A stretch of DNA of 64,000 nucleotides. Origin: DATKDF01 sp963752045 (GTDB taxonomy: Bacteria; Acidobacteriota; Vicinamibacteria; Vicinamibacterales; SCN-69-37). The position numbers were made by a program, and so were the translations under genes. Below, piece after piece: positions 38,959-48,995 of the stretch. A model generated the notes under the pieces. That model was not told where the DNA came from. It saw only the letters and a list, made by a program, of their open reading frames with translations, and made no database searches. The DNA is taken from assembly GCA_963752045.1 (NCBI GenBank), contig CAVVWN010000011.1:62001-126000 (forward strand), read 5' to 3'. How positions within the stretch are numbered: the first letter of the stretch is position 1; each line of letters starts with the position of its first letter.

Positions 38959-40131
38959 GTGCTGAAGGTCCGCGCCGCCTTGTGTGTCGCGCTCGCGACC
39001 GCGCTCCTCGCGCTGCATTCCGGGGCTCAAAGCCAGGCGCCCGCCGCGCTTGTTTCGGCCCTCGCCGAGCTCGACCGTGACCTGGCCACCGAGTTCTCAG
39101 CCGATGGCGTCGGCGGAGCGTCAATCGGCGTCGTCGTCGGCGCCGACCTCGTCTGGACCCGCAACTTCGGCGTGGCCGACGCCGAGACGAAGCGCCCGGT
39201 CACGAGCGATTCGGCTTATCGCATCGGGTCCATCACGAAGCAGTTCACCGCACTTGCCCTGCTGCAGGCCGTCCAGGACGGACGGATGCGCCTGACCGAT
39301 CCGCTCGAGAAATACGTTCCCGAGGCACGCCTCCTGCGTGATGCACGCCCCGGCACGCCGCCCGTTACGCTCCTGCAGGTGGCAACGATGATGGCCGGTA
39401 TCGCACGCGAGCCCGACTGCGACGGCCCGCTCGACGGCCCGGTCGGCCGCTGGCAGCAGAAGCTCCTCGAGTGCATGGCCGGCACGGCCTACGCGAGCGA
39501 GCCGGGCACGGAATACCTTTACTCGAACATCGGCTACGCGATGCTGGGCCTGGCCGTCGAGCGCGCCGTTCTTCAGCCGTTCACGTCGTTCGTGGCCGAG
39601 CGCACGTTCGGGCCGCTCGGCATGTCGCGCACGGCGTTCGAGCCGACCGAGGCGGTGCGCCGCGATCTGGCCCGCGGCTACACCCGGCGTGGCCGCGACG
39701 GGCCGTACTCGTCGACCGTCCCTGATGCCGAGCTCGACGGACGCGGCTACAAGGTGCCGAACGGCGCCCTCCTGAGCAGCGTCAACGACATGGCGAAGTT
39801 CCTCTCCTGGGAGCTGGGACACGGCTCGGACGACGTGCTCGACCGGGCCGTGCAGCAGTCCAATTACCGCCGTGTCTATTCGGCCACAGCGGGCCGCGGT
39901 GAGCTCACGCTCGCATCGGGCTACGGCATCGGGTTCCAGGCCCAGCGTCACGGCGATGTCGTCCTCCTCGGTCACGGCGGATCCACGGCCGGCTATCACG
40001 CCTCGGCGCTGGTGCACCGCGAGAGCCAACTCGGCGTCGTGGTCCTCCGCAACTGCGATTCGTGCAGCTTCGACGCCGGTCCGGTGGCCTCCCGGATTCT
40101 GCGGCGACTGGTTGCGCAGGCTGGCAGCTAG
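38959..40131 (+). CDS. Serine hydrolase, class C beta-lactamase family
   Basis: A 390-residue secreted protein. A signal peptide (LCVALATALLALHSGAQS) precedes a beta-lactamase/penicillin-binding domain: the SxxK motif is in YRIGSITKQFTALALLQ near residue 90, the YxN motif in YLYSNIGYAMLG near 188, and the HxG triad in LLGHGGSTAGYHASALV near 337. It probably hydrolyses a peptide, ester or D-amino-acid bond in the periplasm; not all such proteins are lactamases. The start is GTG at 38959, 42 nt behind the TonB receptor, so the two may be cotranscribed. Confidence 0.88.
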   Translation: MLKVRAALCVALATALLALHSGAQSQAPAALVSALAELDRDLATEFSADGVGGASIGVVVGADLVWTRNFGVADAETKRPVTSDSAYRIGSITKQFTALALLQAVQDGRMRLTDPLEKYVPEARLLRDARPGTPPVTLLQVATMMAGIAREPDCDGPLDGPVGRWQQKLLECMAGTAYASEPGTEYLYSNIGYAMLGLAVERAVLQPFTSFVAERTFGPLGMSRTAFEPTEAVRRDLARGYTRRGRDGPYSSTVPDAELDGRGYKVPNGALLSSVNDMAKFLSWELGHGSDDVLDRAVQQSNYRRVYSATAGRGELTLASGYGIGFQAQRHGDVVLLGHGGSTAGYHASALVHRESQLGVVVLRNCDSCSFDAGPVASRILRRLVAQAGS

Positions 40132-40149
40132 CGCTTTCCGAGACGGACA

Positions 40150-40612
40150 ACCGTGGAGTTCGTGGAGACATGGAGGGGGGCTCGCGTCCTGCCCGGTCCT
40201 GCGGTCACCGTGGCCGCGGGCGAAGCCCGCGCCGCCTGACGGCGGGGTTGGGTCCGACCAGACACCGACGAGCCGCCTGTCGAGGCGGCCACTCTGCACC
40301 GGAGCCGGCGGCTCGTCTGTGTCCGGTCGGACCCAACCCCGCCACGGTGACCGCTCACCTGTCAACTGGTGAACACTCCACGCTCCTGGTGCTTTCCGCG
40401 GTCGGCTCACGTCAAGATCTCCACGCCCTCCATGATCTCCACGGTGTGTCCATCCCAGGATCTCCACGCCCTCCATGATCTCCACGGTGCGTCCATCCCA
40501 AGATCTCCACGTTCTCCATGATCTCCACGGTGCGTCCATCCCAGGATCTCCACGCCCTCCACGATCTCCACGGTCATCGTTCGGATTTCCTGCGCTCCAC
40601 GGTCTGTCGTAT
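40150..40612. repeat. Composite palindrome/array element D
   Basis: This fills the gap between the serine hydrolase and ABC exporter genes. A short array of CGTGGAG units (40151-40177) is followed by an outer 13-bp palindrome (40201-40213 against 40342-40354), the mini-hairpin GCGGGC-GAA-GCCCGC (40216-40230), and an inner inverted repeat of 37 bp with two mismatches (40241-40277 against 40307-40343). A tandem array with a strict 43-bp period follows, with units starting at 40416, 40459, 40502 and 40545; each reads GATCTCCACG, CTCCA, GATCTCCACGGTG and GTCCATCCCA. The array ends shortly before the exporter start. Confidence 0.88.
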
Positions 40613-40635
40613 CCTCAAGGGTGCAGCGCGTCTCC

Positions 40636-42504
40636 ATGAGTGAACCCGAGAAGACCGACGAGAAGACCACGCCCAAGAAGAAGATCCGCTGGTCGGCTGC
40701 CTGGGCGCAGGCGCGCGAGCTGCTGTGGGCGAGCCGCTGGCGGCTGGGTTTCGGCCTGTTCCTCATGCTCGTGAGCCGGCTCGCGGGCCTCGTGCCGCCG
40801 CTCCTGTCGAAGGCGCTCATCGACGACGTCGGCGGACAGGGCCGTGTCGAGCTCCTGCCGCAGCTGGCGCTCGCCGCCGGGGCCGCCACGGTCGTCCAGG
40901 CCGTGACGTCGTTCGGGCTGTCGCAGATCCTCGGCGTCGCCGCGCAGAAGGCCATCACCGACATGCGCCGGCAGGTGGCGGAGCACGTGATGCGGCTGCC
41001 GGTCCGGTACTTCGACTCGACGCAGACGGGCGTCCTCATCGCGCGCGTCATGAACGACGCCGACGGCATTCGCAACCTCGTCGGCACCGGCCTCGTGCAG
41101 TTGACCGGCAGCATCGTCACCGCCATCTTCTCGCTCGGGATTCTGATCTGGCTCAACTGGCAGCTGACGGTGGCCACGATTCTGGTGCTCGCGGTCTTCG
41201 GCGGGGCGATGAGCTACGCCTTCAAGACGCTGCGGCCGCTCTTCCGCGAGCGGGGCAAGATCTACGCCGACGTCACGGGCCGCCTCAACCAGGCGCTCGC
41301 CGGCGTCCGCGTCGTCAAGACGTATACGGCCGAGCGACGCGAAGACCTGGTGTTCGCCAAGGGCGCCCATCGGCTGCTGCGCAACGTGGCGAAGTCGATG
41401 ACGGGCGTCTCGGCCACGACGGCCTTCTCCAACGTGGTCATCGGTGCCATCGCCGTGGTGATGATCGTCTTCGGCGGGCGTGCGATCGCGGCGGGCACGA
41501 TGACCGGCGGCGAGCTCGTCCAGTACATGCTGTTCACGGGGTTGATGGCCATGCCCATCGTGCAGATCGCGTCGATCGGGACGCAGCTCACCGAGGCGTT
41601 TGCCGGCCTCGACCGCATCCAGGAGATTCTGTCCACCGCGCGCGAGGACGCCGGCGACGAGGCACGCGGCGCGGTGGACGAGCTCGAGGGCGACATCGAG
41701 TTCGAGCACGTGTGGTTCGAATACAACCCCGGCGTGCCCGTGCTCAAGGACATCTCGTTCCACGCGAAACCCGGGACGACCACCGCGCTCGTCGGTTCGT
41801 CCGGATCGGGCAAGAGCACGCTCATCAGCCTGGTCATGGCGTTCAATCGGCCGACCAGGGGCACGATTCGGGTCGACGGCCGTGACCTCCTCGACCTTCG
41901 GCTGGCCGACTATCGCCGCCACCTCGGCGTCGTGCTGCAGGACAACTTCCTCTTCGACGGCACCGTGGCGGAGAACATCGCCTACGGCACGCCGCACGCC
42001 TCGCTCGAGGCCATCGAGGCGGCCAGTCGCCTCGCGCACGCCGACGAGTTCGTCCGTGACTTCGAGAAGAAGTACGACACGGTGGTGGGGGAGCGCGGCG
42101 TGCGCCTCTCGGGCGGGCAGCGGCAGCGCGTGGCGATCGCCCGCGCCGTGCTCGCCGACCCCACCGTGCTCCTGCTCGACGAGGCCACCTCCAGCCTCGA
42201 CAGCGAGAGCGAGTCGCTGATCCAGGACGGCCTCCGGACCCTGCGGAAGGGCCGGACGACGTTCGTCATCGCGCATCGGCTGTCGACCATCCGAAGCGCT
42301 GATCAGATTCTGGTGCTCGAAGGCGGCGACATCGTGGAGCGGGGCACCCACCAGGAGCTCTACGCGCTCGGCGGGCGCTACCGACAGCTGCACGACAAGC
42401 AGTACAGCTTCGAGTACGACCGCTTCATCAATCCTGGCGAGGACTTCACGCCGGAGCCGCCGAAGCCTGTGCCGGTGCCGACGCCAGGCCGCGACCGGTT
42501 GTAG
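40636..42504 (+). CDS. ABC exporter, fused permease and ATPase (MsbA-like)
   Basis: A 622-residue half-transporter. A six-helix ABC membrane domain (about 20-330), with MLVSRLAGLVPPLLSKALID and the coupling region VMRLPVRYFDSTQTGVLIARVMND, is followed by the ATPase: Walker A GSSGSGKST, Q-loop VVLQDNFLFDGTVAENIAYG, signature LSGGQRQRVAIARA, Walker B VLLLDEATSSLD and the switch histidine in IAHRLSTI. It would work as a homodimer that flips or exports lipids, peptides or drugs. ATG 40636 is preferred over an upstream GTG at 40621. A TATCCT hexamer at 40610-40615 could be its -10 box. Confidence 0.92.
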   Translation: MSEPEKTDEKTTPKKKIRWSAAWAQARELLWASRWRLGFGLFLMLVSRLAGLVPPLLSKALIDDVGGQGRVELLPQLALAAGAATVVQAVTSFGLSQILGVAAQKAITDMRRQVAEHVMRLPVRYFDSTQTGVLIARVMNDADGIRNLVGTGLVQLTGSIVTAIFSLGILIWLNWQLTVATILVLAVFGGAMSYAFKTLRPLFRERGKIYADVTGRLNQALAGVRVVKTYTAERREDLVFAKGAHRLLRNVAKSMTGVSATTAFSNVVIGAIAVVMIVFGGRAIAAGTMTGGELVQYMLFTGLMAMPIVQIASIGTQLTEAFAGLDRIQEILSTAREDAGDEARGAVDELEGDIEFEHVWFEYNPGVPVLKDISFHAKPGTTTALVGSSGSGKSTLISLVMAFNRPTRGTIRVDGRDLLDLRLADYRRHLGVVLQDNFLFDGTVAENIAYGTPHASLEAIEAASRLAHADEFVRDFEKKYDTVVGERGVRLSGGQRQRVAIARAVLADPTVLLLDEATSSLDSESESLIQDGLRTLRKGRTTFVIAHRLSTIRSADQILVLEGGDIVERGTHQELYALGGRYRQLHDKQYSFEYDRFINPGEDFTPEPPKPVPVPTPGRDRL

Positions 42505-42552
42505 GGAGCACGCGCCGTGCGGGAGTCCGTTCACGTCGGTCGGCTCGCGTCG

Positions 42553-42558
42553 TAAGAT
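42553..42558 (+). promoter_or_regulatory. Possible -10 box TAAGAT ahead of the SSB-tailed gene
   Basis: TAAGAT ends 6 nt before ATG 42565, with no ribosome site between them. This would give a leaderless or nearly leaderless message. Confidence 0.35.
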
Positions 42559-42564
42559 GTCCAC

Positions 42565-42981
42565 ATGACGCGCGACGAAGCCATCGCCTCCATTTCAGCC
42601 AGCCTGGCGCGCATGCAGGACGAACTGCAGCGTGCCCGGGCCGCTCTCTCCACACTTCAGGGCGGAGACGCCAGTCTTCCTGCCGGCGCGGGCGTGATGG
42701 TGCGGCTGCGGATCGTCGAGATGCTGCCGCCTTTCGAAGGCGTCTCGAAACGCACCGGCAAGCCGTTCACGAAGTTCAAGGCCAAGGCGTCCGACGGCCA
42801 GGTGTACGAGACGTTCTCCGAGTCGATCAACGAGACACTCGTCGCCGCGCTGGAAGACGGCGGCGAGGTCGAGCTCGGCTACACCGAGTCGCGCTTCGGC
42901 CGCGACCTCATGACCGCGACACGCGTGGACGCCTCGACCGATGGCGTCCCGCTGCCCGACGACGACGAGCTGCCGTTCTGA
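42565..42981 (+). CDS. Small protein with coiled coil and SSB-like acidic tip
   Basis: A 138-residue soluble protein I cannot name. Residues 3-35 (DEAIASISASLARMQDELQRA) predict a short coiled coil. Residues 45-120 look like a small beta barrel: VMVRLRIVEMLPPFEGVSKRT, PFTKFKAKASDGQVYETFSES, GGEVELGYTES. The protein ends in a flexible acidic stretch and PDDDELPF. Single-stranded DNA-binding proteins end in almost the same way (DDDIPF), and that tip recruits repair and replication enzymes. I infer an OB-fold, SSB-related role, but no SSB DNA-binding motif is clear. It stands between an ABC exporter and a VWFA protein. Confidence 0.7.
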   Translation: MTRDEAIASISASLARMQDELQRARAALSTLQGGDASLPAGAGVMVRLRIVEMLPPFEGVSKRTGKPFTKFKAKASDGQVYETFSESINETLVAALEDGGEVELGYTESRFGRDLMTATRVDASTDGVPLPDDDELPF

Positions 42982-43004
42982 GTCGCCGAGGCTCCGTGAG
43001 GCGC

Positions 43005-44933
43005 ATGGGAAAGAGACGCTGGGTCGCCGGTGTCGTCATCGGGGCCATTGCCGGGGTGTCGACGCCGGCGACCGGGCAGGGGCCCGTCTTTCGATCCGCC
43101 GTCGACCTCGTGACGGTGGATGCCACCGTCGTCGACGGGCAGGGGAACCCCGTGGCGGGTCTCCGGCCGGGCGACTTCGAGCTGAAGGTGGACGGCAAGC
43201 CGAGGCCGGTCGTGTCGCTGGAGTTCGTGTCGCGCGACCGCGGCGCCGTGGCGCCCCTTCCGATTGTGGGCGAGGCGAGCTCCAACGCGCGGGCGGCCAG
43301 CGGGCGCCTCGTGCTGGTCGCCGTCGACCGGGCCAACATCTCCCGGCTCGGTGGACGCCCGGCGCTCAGCGCCGCGGAGCGCTTCATCGACACGCTCGGT
43401 CCGTTCGATCGCGTGGCGGTCGCCTCGGTCGACGACTCCGGTGACATCGAGTTCAGCACGGACCGCGTGCGTGCGAAGCAGCAGCTCGGCACGATGACCG
43501 GTGCTGCGCTCTCCAACGTCATTCAGCCCACCTTCAACCTCGGGCTTGCCGAAGCCCTGATGATTGGTGACGGCAACAAGGCACGCCTCGACATCGCCGC
43601 GCGCCGCGAGTGCGGCGTGTCGCTCGGCGCGGTCAATCGCCAGGCGGAAGGCCGGAACCCGTGCCCCACCCAGCTCGAGCAGGACGCGCGCATGCTGTCG
43701 CAGCAGGTCAGGACCGACGCCGTTCGCTCGATCAACGGCCTCATCGACCTGCTTCGACGCCTCGAGACGATCGACGGTCCCAAGACCCTGGTCCTGCTTT
43801 CGGAGGGGCTCGTCGCCGAACCCAGGGAGGTCGACCTGACGCCGCTCGCCGTGGCCGCGCAGGCGGCGCGTGCGAGCATCTACGTTCTGCAGATCGACGC
43901 GCCGATGTTCGAGGCGTCCACTGACCGGATCAGTCCGACGTTGACCGAGGACGCGCAAGTGAAGACCGACGGGCTCACCTGGCTGGCCGGCATCACGGGC
44001 GGCGCGTTCTTCCGTCTGGCCGGCAGCTCCCCGACGCCATTCACGCGCATTCTCCGGGAGATGTCGGGTTATTACCTGCTTGCGTTCGAGGCCAACGACG
44101 CGGATCGGGATGGCCGGCCCCACCGGATCGCAATCTCGGTCAATCAGGATGCGACCGTCCGATTCCGGGAGGGATTCCGGCTCGATCCGACGGTGTCGAC
44201 GGCGAGCGCGCGGTCGCAGCGGATGGTCGATCTGCTTCGCTCGCCTGCCGTGGCATCGGAGCTGCCGCTGCGGGCAGCCACCTACTCCTTCTACGACCCG
44301 GCGGCCGCCAAAATCAGTGTCGTGCTGGCCATCGAGGCGGACCTCCCGGCAGATGCGCCGTCGGGCGCGCTGTTCGGGTACGTGCTCCTCGACGGGAAGG
44401 GCACGATCGCGGCCAGCCAGGCCTGGGAGGCTCCGTCAGCGCGGATCACGACCACGACCGTTGTCGATCCGGGCGTGTACACGTTGAAGGTGGCGGCCAT
44501 CGATCGGCTCGGACGTGCCGGCAGCGTGCCCAGGGCCGTGCTGGCCGGCATTTCCGATTCGGCGCTGCCCTCGAGTGAGCTCATGATCGCCCGCGTGCCC
44601 GCCGACGGCCGGTCGCCGCTCGATCCGGTTCTCGACAGCACTCGCGACCGACGCGTGCTCGCCTATCTCGAGCTGTACCCGGAACCCGGCCGCTCGTTGG
44701 CGGCGGTCGACGTCACGATCACGGTCCGTCAGGCCGACCGCCCGGAGCTGCACCTGTCGATGCCTGCCGCCATTTCGACGGGCGGCGACGGACGCGCCGT
44801 CGCCCGGGCCGTGCTTCCGGTCGAGCATCTCGCACCTGGCCGCTACCTCGTCCGGGCGTCGGTCACCGACGCCGGCCGGGCACTGGGCTTCGTGGAACGG
44901 ACGTTTGGCGTCGAGGGGCCGGCCCGGAGGTGA
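43005..44933 (+). CDS. VWFA-related secreted protein, acidobacterial type
   Basis: A 642-residue secreted protein. After a signal peptide (VAGVVIGAIAGVSTPATGQ) comes the short domain FRSAVDLVTVDATVVDGQGNPVAGLRPGDFELKVDGKPR that opens VWFA-related acidobacterial proteins, then a von Willebrand A-like domain with LVLVAVDRANIS, FDRVAVASVDDSGDI, a DGPKTLVLLSEGL strand and GGAFFRLAG. The metal site is degenerate compared with classical MIDAS. The C-terminal 300 residues are beta-rich. Such proteins are numerous in Acidobacteriota genomes; their role is not known. An upstream GTG at 42996 would add three codons. Confidence 0.85.
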   Translation: MGKRRWVAGVVIGAIAGVSTPATGQGPVFRSAVDLVTVDATVVDGQGNPVAGLRPGDFELKVDGKPRPVVSLEFVSRDRGAVAPLPIVGEASSNARAASGRLVLVAVDRANISRLGGRPALSAAERFIDTLGPFDRVAVASVDDSGDIEFSTDRVRAKQQLGTMTGAALSNVIQPTFNLGLAEALMIGDGNKARLDIAARRECGVSLGAVNRQAEGRNPCPTQLEQDARMLSQQVRTDAVRSINGLIDLLRRLETIDGPKTLVLLSEGLVAEPREVDLTPLAVAAQAARASIYVLQIDAPMFEASTDRISPTLTEDAQVKTDGLTWLAGITGGAFFRLAGSSPTPFTRILREMSGYYLLAFEANDADRDGRPHRIAISVNQDATVRFREGFRLDPTVSTASARSQRMVDLLRSPAVASELPLRAATYSFYDPAAAKISVVLAIEADLPADAPSGALFGYVLLDGKGTIAASQAWEAPSARITTTTVVDPGVYTLKVAAIDRLGRAGSVPRAVLAGISDSALPSSELMIARVPADGRSPLDPVLDSTRDRRVLAYLELYPEPGRSLAAVDVTITVRQADRPELHLSMPAAISTGGDGRAVARAVLPVEHLAPGRYLVRASVTDAGRALGFVERTFGVEGPARR

Positions 44934-44980
44934 CCATCCGGTTGCAGGCAGAGTCGTGGGGCGCGTCCCCGGGGTAGTTC

Positions 44981-46150
44981 ATGCACAGAATTCTCACCTT
45001 GAACAGCATCTCGCCGGCGGGTCTGGCACGCCTTCCGCGAGAGACGTACGAGATTGGTCCGGACGTCCGGCACCCGGATGCGATTCTGCTGCGGTCGTTC
45101 AACATGCACGACCTCCCGATTGCCGACAGCCTGAAGGCGGTCGGGCGTGCCGGGGCCGGGGTCAACAACATTCCGATCGAGCGGATGTCGGCGCGAGGCA
45201 TCCCGGTCTTCAACGCACCGGGCGCCAATGCCAATGCGGTGAAGGAGCTGGTCGTGGCCGGCATGCTGCTGGCGTGCCGCAACCTGTGCGAGGCCTGGGA
45301 CTTCACCCGGCAGCTCGACGGCAGTGACGCGGAGATTGCGAGGCAGGTCGAGGACGGGAAGAAACGCTTTGCCGGGTTCGAGCTGCCCGGGCGCACGCTC
45401 GGGGTCATCGGCCTCGGCGCCGTTGGCCGGTCGGTGGCCAACGCCTCCGTCGCGCTCGGCATGAACGTCGTCGGGTTCGATCCCGGCATCACGGTGGAGG
45501 GAGCCTGGCAGCTGTCGTCGGCGGTCGAGCAGGCCGCCAGCTTCGACGCCCTCCTTGGCCGGGCCGACATCGTCACGTTTCACGTCCCGCTGGTGGATGC
45601 CACCCGGAAGATGCTGAGTGCCGAGCGCGTGGGACGGATGAAGCGCGATGCCGTGATCCTCAATTTCTCGCGAAGCGGCATCGTGGACGACGAGGCCGTG
45701 CTGGAAGCGATCCGGGCCAGCAGGATCCGCGCGTATGTGACCGACTTTCCGAGCAGCCTGCTCAGGAACCACGATCGCGTCATCACCTTGCCGCACCTGG
45801 GAGCCTCGACGAAGGAGGCCGAGGACAACTGCGCCGTCATGGTAGCCGACGAGGTGCGCGACTTTCTCGAGCGCGGCAACGTCGCCAACTCCGTGAATTT
45901 TCCGACCGCGCTGCTGGACCGGGGAGAGGGCTACCGGGTGACCGTGGTCAACAGCAACGTGCCGAACATGGTGGGACAGATCTCGTCGGCGATGGCGCGT
46001 CGCGGGCTCAACATTCTCGACATGCTGAACAAGTCGCGCGGCGAGCTCGCCTACACGATCATCGATGTCGACCAGCCCGTCGCCGAGGACCTCGTGCAGG
46101 AGATCGGCGCCATCGACGGCGTGCGGGCCGTACGCGCGCTCGAGCCCTGA
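44981..46150 (+). CDS. serA: D-3-phosphoglycerate dehydrogenase
   Basis: The first enzyme of serine synthesis, oxidising 3-phosphoglycerate with NAD. The 389-residue protein has the substrate domain (AVGRAGAGVNNIPIERMSARGIPVFNAPGANANAVKEL), the Rossmann loop TLGVIGLGAVGRSVANASVALG, the catalytic Arg/Glu/His region (NFSRSGIVDDEAV, ITLPHLGASTKEAEDNC) and a C-terminal ACT domain (VTVVNSNVPNMVGQISSAMARRGLNI) for serine feedback. The short form without an intervening domain is common in bacteria. It is followed 42 nt later by ettA. No serC or serB gene is nearby. Confidence 0.92.
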   Translation: MHRILTLNSISPAGLARLPRETYEIGPDVRHPDAILLRSFNMHDLPIADSLKAVGRAGAGVNNIPIERMSARGIPVFNAPGANANAVKELVVAGMLLACRNLCEAWDFTRQLDGSDAEIARQVEDGKKRFAGFELPGRTLGVIGLGAVGRSVANASVALGMNVVGFDPGITVEGAWQLSSAVEQAASFDALLGRADIVTFHVPLVDATRKMLSAERVGRMKRDAVILNFSRSGIVDDEAVLEAIRASRIRAYVTDFPSSLLRNHDRVITLPHLGASTKEAEDNCAVMVADEVRDFLERGNVANSVNFPTALLDRGEGYRVTVVNSNVPNMVGQISSAMARRGLNILDMLNKSRGELAYTIIDVDQPVAEDLVQEIGAIDGVRAVRALEP

Positions 46151-46153
46151 TCA

Positions 46154-46174
46154 GCGCCCAGCGCCCAGCGCCGA
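46154..46174. repeat. GCGCCCA heptamer array, second copy
   Basis: Three tandem copies of CAGCGCC/GCGCCCA between serA and ettA, the same unit as at 28886-28928. It directly abuts the TATGAT hexamer ahead of ettA. Confidence 0.7.
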
Positions 46175-46175
46175 G

Positions 46176-46181
46176 TATGAT
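46176..46181 (+). promoter_or_regulatory. Possible -10 box TATGAT ahead of ettA
   Basis: TATGAT ends 11 nt before ATG 46193. A GAAGGG ribosome-site-like stretch follows at 46182-46187 and would lie at the very 5' end of the message. Confidence 0.4.
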
Positions 46182-46192
46182 GAAGGGTCGCT

Positions 46193-47866
<1,674 letters not shown>

Positions 47867-47868
47867 CG

Positions 47869-48897
47869 ATGGCACCTGTCCGATGGAGGGGCGGGCTTCA
47901 GCCCGCCCGGGCGCGTGGCCGGCTGAAGCCGGCCGCTCCGTCGGCCTGTGTCCTCCTGTTTTCGTTGGCCGCGCTTGCGACGTCCTGCGCCGGTGGTGAG
48001 CCGGTCCGCTTCCTCTCGATCGCGACCGGCGGCACCGGGGGCGTCTACTATCCGTACGGCGGCGCGCTCGCCCAACTCGTCACCGACAACGTGCCGGGCG
48101 TGCAGGCCACGGCGGAAGTGACGGGGGCGTCGGTCGACAACCTCAAGCTCCTGCAGCTTGGACGGGTTGATCTGGCGTTCACGCTGGCCGACACGCTTGC
48201 CGAGGCCGTTCAGGGCACCGGTGCCTTCGCCGAGACCGGCGCCGTCGGGTCGGCGCGCACGCTCGCCGTCCTCTACACGAACTACACCCACGTCGTCGTG
48301 GCAAGCGGGAGCGGGATCACGCGGGTGGCGGATCTCGGCGGGCGCGTCGTGTCCGTCGGTTCGCCTGGCAGCGGCACCGAGCTTGTCGCCGAGCGCGTGC
48401 TCGGCGCCGCCGGCCTCGACCCGCGCCGCGACATCACACGCCATGCCCTGGGCGTCACCGAGTCGGTGGGCGCGCTCAAGGACGGCAAGCTCGACGCGTT
48501 CTTCTGGAGCGGCGGAGTGCCGACGCCAGCCATTCAGGACCTGGCCGCCACGCCGGGCATGTCGATCCGGTTCCTGCCCCAGGACGACCTCGTCCCGTTC
48601 CTGCAGCGTGACTTCGGGCCCCGACTCTATCGCCCAGCCGTCATTCCGGCGGGCGTCTACCGGGGCATCGACACGGAGACCGGCGTCGTGGGCGTCGTCA
48701 ACGTGCTCGTCGGATCGTCAGCCCTCGACGACGAGACGGTGTATGCGATCGTCAAGGTGCTGTTCGAGCGGAAGGACGCGCTCGTCGCCGCCCATCCCGA
48801 GGCCCGGCACCTCGAGATTCCAGGCCCGGACGAGAGCGTCCCTGCGCCGTTTCATCCCGGCGCGATCCGGTACTACCGAGAACACGGCTGGCAGTAG
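47869..48897 (+). CDS. TAXI family TRAP solute-binding lipoprotein
   Basis: A 342-residue periplasmic binding protein of the TAXI type, which captures small organic acids or amino acids for a TRAP fused permease. A lipoprotein signal is present (CVLLFSLAALATSC, cysteine near residue 40), then FLSIATGGTGGVYYPYGGALAQLV, LGRVDLAFTLADTLAEAV, VSVGSPGSGTELVAERVLGAAGL and ESVGALKDGKLDAFFWSGG. The region before the hydrophobic core is encoded by two perfect hairpins (47889-47934), giving an odd N-terminus WRGGLQPARARGRLKPAAP. A fused TRAP permease gene lies 5 kb downstream, not adjacent. The start is ATG 47869; a GTG at 47863 is also in frame. Confidence 0.88.
   Translation: MAPVRWRGGLQPARARGRLKPAAPSACVLLFSLAALATSCAGGEPVRFLSIATGGTGGVYYPYGGALAQLVTDNVPGVQATAEVTGASVDNLKLLQLGRVDLAFTLADTLAEAVQGTGAFAETGAVGSARTLAVLYTNYTHVVVASGSGITRVADLGGRVVSVGSPGSGTELVAERVLGAAGLDPRRDITRHALGVTESVGALKDGKLDAFFWSGGVPTPAIQDLAATPGMSIRFLPQDDLVPFLQRDFGPRLYRPAVIPAGVYRGIDTETGVVGVVNVLVGSSALDDETVYAIVKVLFERKDALVAAHPEARHLEIPGPDESVPAPFHPGAIRYYREHGWQ
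47889..47934. repeat. Double hairpin within the coding start of the TAXI gene
   Basis: Two adjacent palindromes of one kind: GGGCGGGCT-TC-AGCCCGCCC (47889-47908) and GGCCGGCT-GA-AGCCGGCC (47917-47934). A related one is at 50275-50299. They fall in codons 7-22 of the TAXI binding protein, where a strong mRNA fold would matter for translation. Confidence 0.85.
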
Positions 48898-48995
48898 ATT
48901 CTTCCGGGATTCGCAGGTCGCCAGGAGTTCCGGCGCAACGGCGGTGCTAGCATGGTCATCCGGGCCGCTGTGGAAGACCGGCGCCAGCCGTCCGG

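Noticed and set aside
38959..40131. The serine hydrolase as a true beta-lactamase resistance gene.
   Set aside because: It has the family motifs SxxK, YxN and HxG, but so do many esterases and D-peptidases. Nothing shows lactamase activity and no AmpR-type regulator is nearby.
40416..40587. The 43-bp tandem array could be a CRISPR array.
   Set aside because: Units are contiguous without unique spacers, differ by scattered substitutions and consist of smaller CTCCACG units. No cas gene is present.
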